In this document: positions 59,629 through 64,000 of the stretch, piece after piece
Position numbering within the stretch: the first letter of the stretch is position 1
Layout: every line of letters begins with the position of its first letter
Assembly: GCF_038594605.1 (NCBI RefSeq)
Contig: NZ_JBCFZM010000001.1
Span: 1,240,001-1,304,000 of the forward strand
Length of the DNA stretch: 64,000 bases
Reading direction: 5' to 3'
DNA from: Alteriqipengyuania bathyomarina_B
Lineage (GTDB): Bacteria; Pseudomonadota; Alphaproteobacteria; Sphingomonadales; Sphingomonadaceae
Position numbers and translations under genes: made by a program
Notes under the pieces: generated by a model
What the model was told of the DNA's origin: nothing
What the model saw: the letters and a program-made list of their open reading frames with translations, nothing else
Databases searched by the model: none

Positions 59629-61617
59629 TCAGGCAAGCCGCCGCGCGTGGCGGAAGTGGGCGTAGCGGTTGAGCAAATCGCCGATCAGCTGGTCGGTGGT
59701 GTAGCCCGTCACATCCAGCGGATGGCCGCCTTCGGAACTGCGCGCCATCGCCCGGAAATGACGCTTCTCGTCGTCTCCGGGGCGGTGCGCTTCGGCCCAC
59801 GCAAAGCTGGGCGCGCGGAAGGCGCGTGCACGCACTTCGTAGCTGAAGGTGCCGTGTTCGCCATGGGGCACCGATAGGAGCACGTCGCCACCCTCGCGGG
59901 TGACTTCGGGTGCCAGGCTGCGGCGGCGCATTTCTGCTGCCACATCCTCCAGCGCGGGCAACGCCTTCTCCTCGAGGAATTCGGCCACCTGCTCCTTGTG
60001 GAAGGAACCGGTGATCGTCGAAAGTCGCTTCTTCCAGCTGCTATCCGCATCGATCGGTTGCGTGGGCAGCACGCCATAGTCGGGCACACCGCCGCTCTTC
60101 TCCATGGCGAGCGCCTTGAGCAGACCATAGCAGATGAAGATCATCACCACCGCAAAAGGCAGCGCGCTCGCGATCGCGGCTGTCTGCAGGGCTTGCAGCC
60201 CGCCGGCGACCAGCAGCACCGCCGCGACGGTGCCCGCACAGATCGCCCAGAATACGCGCTGCCAAACCGGCGGCGCGTCCGCTGCGCCATTGGTGATCGT
60301 GTCGATTACAAGGGCACCCGAATCCGCCGAGGTGACGAAGAATGTCACGATCAGCACGGTCGCTGCAACCGAAGTGATCGACGAGAACGGCAGCTCTGCC
60401 AACGTGGCGAACAGCGCGGTCGGCAGGTTATCCTGCACTATCTGGGCGAGCGGCGCGATGCCCGCCATATCGAGCGAGATCGCGGTGTTGCCGAATACCG
60501 TCATCCACAGGAAGGTGAACAGCACCGGCACCACCAGCACCCCGCCTACGAACTGACGGATCGTGCGCCCACGCGAGATGCGCGCGATGAACATGCCCAC
60601 GAAAGGCGACCACGCGATCCACCAGCCCCAGTAGAACAGGGTCCAGTTGGCAAGCCAGTCGTTCGGCTCGTAGGCGTAGAGGCGGAAGGTGCGCTCCACC
60701 ACCTGACCCAGATACGCACCCGTATTCTGCACGAAAGCCTGCAGCAGGAAGATCGTCGAGCCGGTGACAAGCACGAAGCCGAGCAGGATCACCGCCAGCA
60801 GGATGTTGAATTCGGAAAGGCGCTTCACGCCCTTGTCCAGCCCGAGATAGACCGACAGCGTCGCCAGGAAGGTAATCCCTGCGATCAGCGCGATCTGGAT
60901 GCCCGCCGACTGCGGCACGCCCGCGATGAAGGCGAGGCCCGCATTGACCTGCAGCACCCCGAGCCCGAGCGAGGTGGCGACACCGAACATGGTGCCGAGC
61001 ACCGCGAAAATGTCGATCGCATGCCCGATCGGCCCGTGAATGCGCGAACCCAGCAGCGGATAGAGCGCGGAACGCGGCGTCAGCGGCAGCCCGCGTCGGA
61101 ACGCGAAATAGGCGAGCGCGAGGCCGACAACCGCGTAGATAGACCACGCATGTACGCCCCAGTGGAAGAAGGTCAGCACCATCGCCTGCCGCGCAGCATC
61201 GACGCTGAGCGGATCGCCGCGCGGAGGCTCCGCGTAATGCAGCATCGGCTCTGCCACGCCGAAGAATACGAGGCCGATCCCCATCCCTGCGCTGAACAGC
61301 ATCGCGAACCACGAAAGGTGGCTGTATTCCGGCTCGCTCCAGTCCGGCCCGAGCTTGATGTCGCCATATTTGCTGAGCGTCAGGAACACGACGAAGACCA
61401 GGAAACCGGCGACGGTCAGAATATAGAACCAGCCGAAGTCGGCCACGATCAGAGCCTGAAGGCGATCGAACACCTGCCCTGCCGTTTCCGAGAACAGCGC
61501 GCCGAACAATGCGAAGGCCAAGATCAGTATCGCCGACCCGAAGAACACCGGGCGGTTAGCAACCAGGCGCAATTTGGAGGAATTGTCCGAGGCTTCTGTC
61601 AGTACGGGATCTCTCAT
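59629..61617 (-). CDS. BCCT-family transporter (BetT-like, C-terminally extended)
   Basis: The 662-residue inner-membrane transporter takes up betaine, choline, carnitine or a related quaternary ammonium compound. It has 12 predicted transmembrane helices. The family signature lies in SPFVGMFIARISRGRTIRQF, with LFYWGWWIAW just before it. GMGIGLVFFGVAEPMLHY is the glycine-rich helix that lines the pathway. The C-terminal 150 residues form a cytoplasmic domain as in BetT (EFLEEKALPALEDVAAEM). Starts at 61617 and 61635 are both plausible. It is divergent from nadA. Confidence 0.93.
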   Translation of the reverse strand: MRDPVLTEASDNSSKLRLVANRPVFFGSAILILAFALFGALFSETAGQVFDRLQALIVADFGWFYILTVAGFLVFVVFLTLSKYGDIKLGPDWSEPEYSHLSWFAMLFSAGMGIGLVFFGVAEPMLHYAEPPRGDPLSVDAARQAMVLTFFHWGVHAWSIYAVVGLALAYFAFRRGLPLTPRSALYPLLGSRIHGPIGHAIDIFAVLGTMFGVATSLGLGVLQVNAGLAFIAGVPQSAGIQIALIAGITFLATLSVYLGLDKGVKRLSEFNILLAVILLGFVLVTGSTIFLLQAFVQNTGAYLGQVVERTFRLYAYEPNDWLANWTLFYWGWWIAWSPFVGMFIARISRGRTIRQFVGGVLVVPVLFTFLWMTVFGNTAISLDMAGIAPLAQIVQDNLPTALFATLAELPFSSITSVAATVLIVTFFVTSADSGALVIDTITNGAADAPPVWQRVFWAICAGTVAAVLLVAGGLQALQTAAIASALPFAVVMIFICYGLLKALAMEKSGGVPDYGVLPTQPIDADSSWKKRLSTITGSFHKEQVAEFLEEKALPALEDVAAEMRRRSLAPEVTREGGDVLLSVPHGEHGTFSYEVRARAFRAPSFAWAEAHRPGDDEKRHFRAMARSSEGGHPLDVTGYTTDQLIGDLLNRYAHFRHARRLA

Positions 61618-61779
61618 GGCCACGCGCTCTCGCATCCCCGCCCGCTCGGAGCAAGGCAATCCCGCGATTTGCTCCGGTCCGGTAACGCTCACACAAGCGG
61701 TTTGCGCGGAACACCCTCGCGCATGCGCCCGTTCTGACTATATGCGATCCGCAACAGACATCACCGGGGCTCAAGACCA

Positions 61780-62769
61780 ATGAACGACCAATCCCGCCCG
61801 CCCAGTGGCGACGACCTGCTCGCCGAGATCGAACGCCTGCGCAAAGAGCGCAACGCGGTGATCCTGGCGCACTATTACCAGAAGCCCGAAATTCAGGACC
61901 TCGCCGATTTCGTCGGGGATTCGCTCCAGCTGTCGCAGATGGCGGCGGAAACCGATGCGGACGTGATCGCCTTTTGCGGCGTGAAGTTCATGGCCGACAC
62001 CGCCAAGATCCTCAGCCCCGAAAAAATCGTCGTCCTGCCGGACATGGACGCGGGCTGCAGCCTCGAGGACTCCTGCCCGCCCGAGAAGTTCAAGGCCTTC
62101 CGCGAGGCGCATCCCGACCACATCGCGCTGACCTACATCAACTGTTCGACCGAGGTGAAAGCCCTGTCGGACGTGATCGTCACCAGCTCCAGCGCGGAAA
62201 CGATCCTCGAGCAGATTCCCGAGGACCAGCCGATCATCTTCGGGCCGGACCGGCACCTGGGGGGCTATCTCAACCGCAAATTCAACCGCGAGATGCTGCT
62301 GTGGCCGGGCGTGTGCATCGTCCACGAGGCGTTCAGCGAAACCGAGCTATTGAAGCTCAAGGCCCAGCACCCCGGCGCACCGATCGCGGCGCACCCCGAG
62401 TGCCCGCCCGCGATCGTCGAACATGCGGATTATGTCGGCTCGACCAGCGGCATCCTGCAATTTGCGGAGACCTTCCCCGGCGACACGCTGATCGTCGCGA
62501 CCGAGCCGCACATCATTCACCAGATGGAAAAGGCGCTGCCGGAGAAGAACTTCATCGGCGCGCCCGGCGCAGACGGCAACTGCAACTGCAATATCTGCCC
62601 CTACATGGCGCTCAACACGCTGGAGAAGCTCTACACCGCGCTGCGCGACCTCGAGCCGCGGATCGAAATCGAGGAAGGGCTGCGCCTCCAGGCCAAGCAG
62701 AGCCTCGACAAGATGCTCGAAATGGCGAGCGGCACGATCGGCAAGGGCGATCTGGGTAAGATCGACTGA
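61780..62769 (+). CDS. nadA: Quinolinate synthase
   Basis: The 329-residue [4Fe-4S] enzyme condenses iminoaspartate and dihydroxyacetone phosphate to quinolinate for NAD synthesis. AHYYQKPEIQDLADFVGDS is the family N-terminal signature. Cluster cysteines lie in FCGVKFMADTAKIL, HPECPPAIV and CNCNICPYMALN. Other expected features are DMDAGCSLEDSC and YINCSTEVKALSD. nadB and nadC are not adjacent. Confidence 0.97.
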   Translation: MNDQSRPPSGDDLLAEIERLRKERNAVILAHYYQKPEIQDLADFVGDSLQLSQMAAETDADVIAFCGVKFMADTAKILSPEKIVVLPDMDAGCSLEDSCPPEKFKAFREAHPDHIALTYINCSTEVKALSDVIVTSSSAETILEQIPEDQPIIFGPDRHLGGYLNRKFNREMLLWPGVCIVHEAFSETELLKLKAQHPGAPIAAHPECPPAIVEHADYVGSTSGILQFAETFPGDTLIVATEPHIIHQMEKALPEKNFIGAPGADGNCNCNICPYMALNTLEKLYTALRDLEPRIEIEEGLRLQAKQSLDKMLEMASGTIGKGDLGKID

Positions 62770-62792
62770 CCCACACACCGACGGACACGAAA

Positions 62793-62822
62793 AAGGCCGG
62801 GGCGAACCACCACCCCGGCCTT
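62793..62822. terminator. Terminator between nadA and rhodopsin gene
   Basis: Ten-base arms AAGGCCGGGG and CCCCGGCCTT enclose a ten-base loop between the nadA stop and the convergent rhodopsin stop. A-rich sequence precedes it on the plus strand, so it serves the rhodopsin transcript best; TTCG follows on the nadA side. Confidence 0.8.
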
Positions 62823-62872
62823 CGTTCTGGACACGTCAGGGAGACGATCCGGAATTCGTGTATTGCGGTATC

Positions 62873-63796
62873 CTACGGCGCCCGTCGCAGGCCCGGCCCG
62901 GCCGTATTGCTCTTGGGCGGAGCTGGGGCCAGCTCCTCTGCGGCAGGCATGTAGCCTTCGTAAGAGCTGCGGCGCAGCACGAAGCGGGTCAGGATGATGC
63001 CGAAAACCAGCTTCGAAAAGATATCCGCCACCGAATAGATCGCCTGCCGGGCCACCACGATGTCGCCGGTCGCGCCGAGCTGCGGTAGCGCATAGGCCAG
63101 CGGATAGAGCCCCCAGGTGGCGAGGAAGAACCACCACAGATTGCTGGGCCATGGCTTAAGAATATCGGGCGTATTGTTGATCCCCGAAATCAGCGTCTGG
63201 CGCACTTCGAGGATCAGCCAGAGGAAGAAGATCGTGGAGACGACGCCCCACAGATTGAGGTGCGAGAAATCGCCGACTTCGCCGAACTGGCCATACAGGC
63301 CTGCCCAGATCATCAGCACGCCCGGCACCGCCATCCGCAGCGAACGGCGCTGGATGTCCGACTGCTTGAGGCCCATGGCGATCGCCAGCTGGGTCAGCAG
63401 GATCGGCACGGTGATCGTCCAGTTGCCGTAACGGAAGGCGTTGGTGAAGGTCTCGTTCTCGGCCAGCGGACGATAGGCACCGTCGACGAAGGCGTAGCTA
63501 TCCTTCCACAGGTTGAATTCCTGCAGCAGGCTCAATCCCGCGCTCGCCATGACCACTGCCGACAGAATTGGCACCAGGCGATAACGCGGCGCGAGATTCT
63601 GCGAATTCATCATGAAAAACAGGATGAATGCGAAACACGCGCCGTAACTCACCATCAGGATCAGCGACCCGAGCGTATATTGCTGCGTCGTCAGCGTAAC
63701 GATGTTCTCGATATTGCCGAGCTGGTCGGCCAATGCAGTATCCGCCCCCGGGATCGGAGGGTTAACGACGGTGTTGTCGACGATGGGGGCAGTCAT
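62873..63796 (-). CDS. NTQ-type microbial rhodopsin, probable light-driven chloride pump
   Basis: The 307-residue seven-helix protein has a retinal-binding Lys262 in helix G (DIFSK, with Asp258). In helix C, RYGNWTITVPILLTQ carries Asn125, Thr129 and Gln136. These are the three positions that read D-T-D/E in proton pumps, N-D-Q in sodium pumps and N-T-Q in inward chloride pumps. Arg122, Trp126, Trp228, Tyr231 and Pro232 of the retinal pocket are kept. The ATG is chosen because AAAGGA lies just upstream; a longer frame has no site. Carotenoid and retinal-forming genes (such as blh) are not visible, perhaps beyond the edge. Confidence 0.93.
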   Translation of the reverse strand: MTAPIVDNTVVNPPIPGADTALADQLGNIENIVTLTTQQYTLGSLILMVSYGACFAFILFFMMNSQNLAPRYRLVPILSAVVMASAGLSLLQEFNLWKDSYAFVDGAYRPLAENETFTNAFRYGNWTITVPILLTQLAIAMGLKQSDIQRRSLRMAVPGVLMIWAGLYGQFGEVGDFSHLNLWGVVSTIFFLWLILEVRQTLISGINNTPDILKPWPSNLWWFFLATWGLYPLAYALPQLGATGDIVVARQAIYSVADIFSKLVFGIILTRFVLRRSSYEGYMPAAEELAPAPPKSNTAGPGLRRAP

Positions 63797-63974
63797 GAAC
63801 GTCCTTTCACGGGCAGGCCGCGGGTTTCTCCTGCCAATGCGGCATCCAATCGCATCAACTGGAGAAGTGTGCAATCGCGGTAAGGATAAACGCGGAGAAG
63901 CCGTTTCGTCGCGAGACAGGGCCTGTGATGGTCCCTAATGAACACGATTAACAACAAGGAAGCAGCCCCCGATC

Positions 63975-64000
63975 ATGATGGCCGATCTGCGCAAATTGCT
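63975..64000 (+). CDS. Possible gene start at right edge (partial)
   Basis: Only eight codons, MMADLRKL, are present after AAGGAAG and a 14-base gap. The frame is open to the edge but too short for recognition. It is divergent to the rhodopsin gene, so it could belong to the same photobiology locus or be unrelated. Low confidence. Confidence 0.3.

Noticed and set aside
59998..61737. A 579-codon plus-strand frame opposite the BCCT transporter
   Set aside because: Composition is Arg/His/Glu/Gln-rich as expected for an antisense shadow, and the opposite strand has clear BCCT motifs.

Overview
The window is high-GC alphaproteobacterial DNA, most likely from a marine or freshwater member of Sphingomonadales, probably Erythrobacteraceae. 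This rests on three large TonB-dependent receptors (TBDRs) including a Xanthomonas/Caulobacter-type one, a DUF1465/RcdA-family gene, frequent GTG/TTG starts, a C-terminally extended BCCT transporter, and an NTQ-type microbial rhodopsin. The assignment is inference from gene content; no rRNA is present.

Layout. 1-6.0 kb: a partial lipoprotein gene, a DUF418 membrane protein and a Sel1/SPOR protein on the minus strand, then a plus-strand operon of ParA-like ATPase, ribbon-helix-helix protein and TPR/SPOR lipoprotein. 6.1-8.3 kb: pyrB with a dihydroorotase homologue that has lost its metal ligands. 8.4-10.5 kb: sppA and tRNA-Val(CAC). 10.5-15.85 kb: an accessory block bounded by two gene remnants (acyltransferase-3 and a flavin-binding PPOX-like protein), carrying a GlxA-type regulator, an outer-membrane barrel, a small lipoprotein, an NAD(P)-binding protein and a secreted amidohydrolase. 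15.9-24.5 kb: a peptide or cyanophycin utilisation locus with a PLP Cys/Met enzyme, an exported cyanophycinase/isoaspartyl-peptidase fusion, an Lrp/AsnC regulator, a TBDR and a C69 dipeptidase. 24.5-34.7 kb: a glucan-utilisation locus with a flavin-dependent halogenase homologue, TBDR, LacI regulator, GH3 lipoprotein and sugar MFS transporter, tied together by a shared palindromic operator. 34.7-36.9 kb: tdh-kbl threonine catabolism. 37.2-42.6 kb: an atypical response regulator, then a lipoprotein-TBDR pair preceded by three 22-bp tandem repeats. 42.7-63 kb: mostly core genes (sulfotransferase, serS, surE, K+ channel, DUF1761, rimO, transglutaminase, L,D-transpeptidase, tilS, cpoB, RodZ-like, ptsP, two DUF465 genes, RcdA-like, MBL hydrolase, DUF4230, BCCT, nadA). 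62.9-63.8 kb: a light-driven chloride-pump-type rhodopsin.

How the parts work together. The two nutrient loci follow the same plan: a TBDR imports oligomers, exported or lipid-anchored hydrolases cut them, and a local one-component regulator with recognisable operators controls expression. The most novel candidates are the cyanophycinase fusion locus with its Lrp sites, the ParA-RHH-SPOR operon, and the lipoprotein-TBDR pair with its tandem-repeat promoter.
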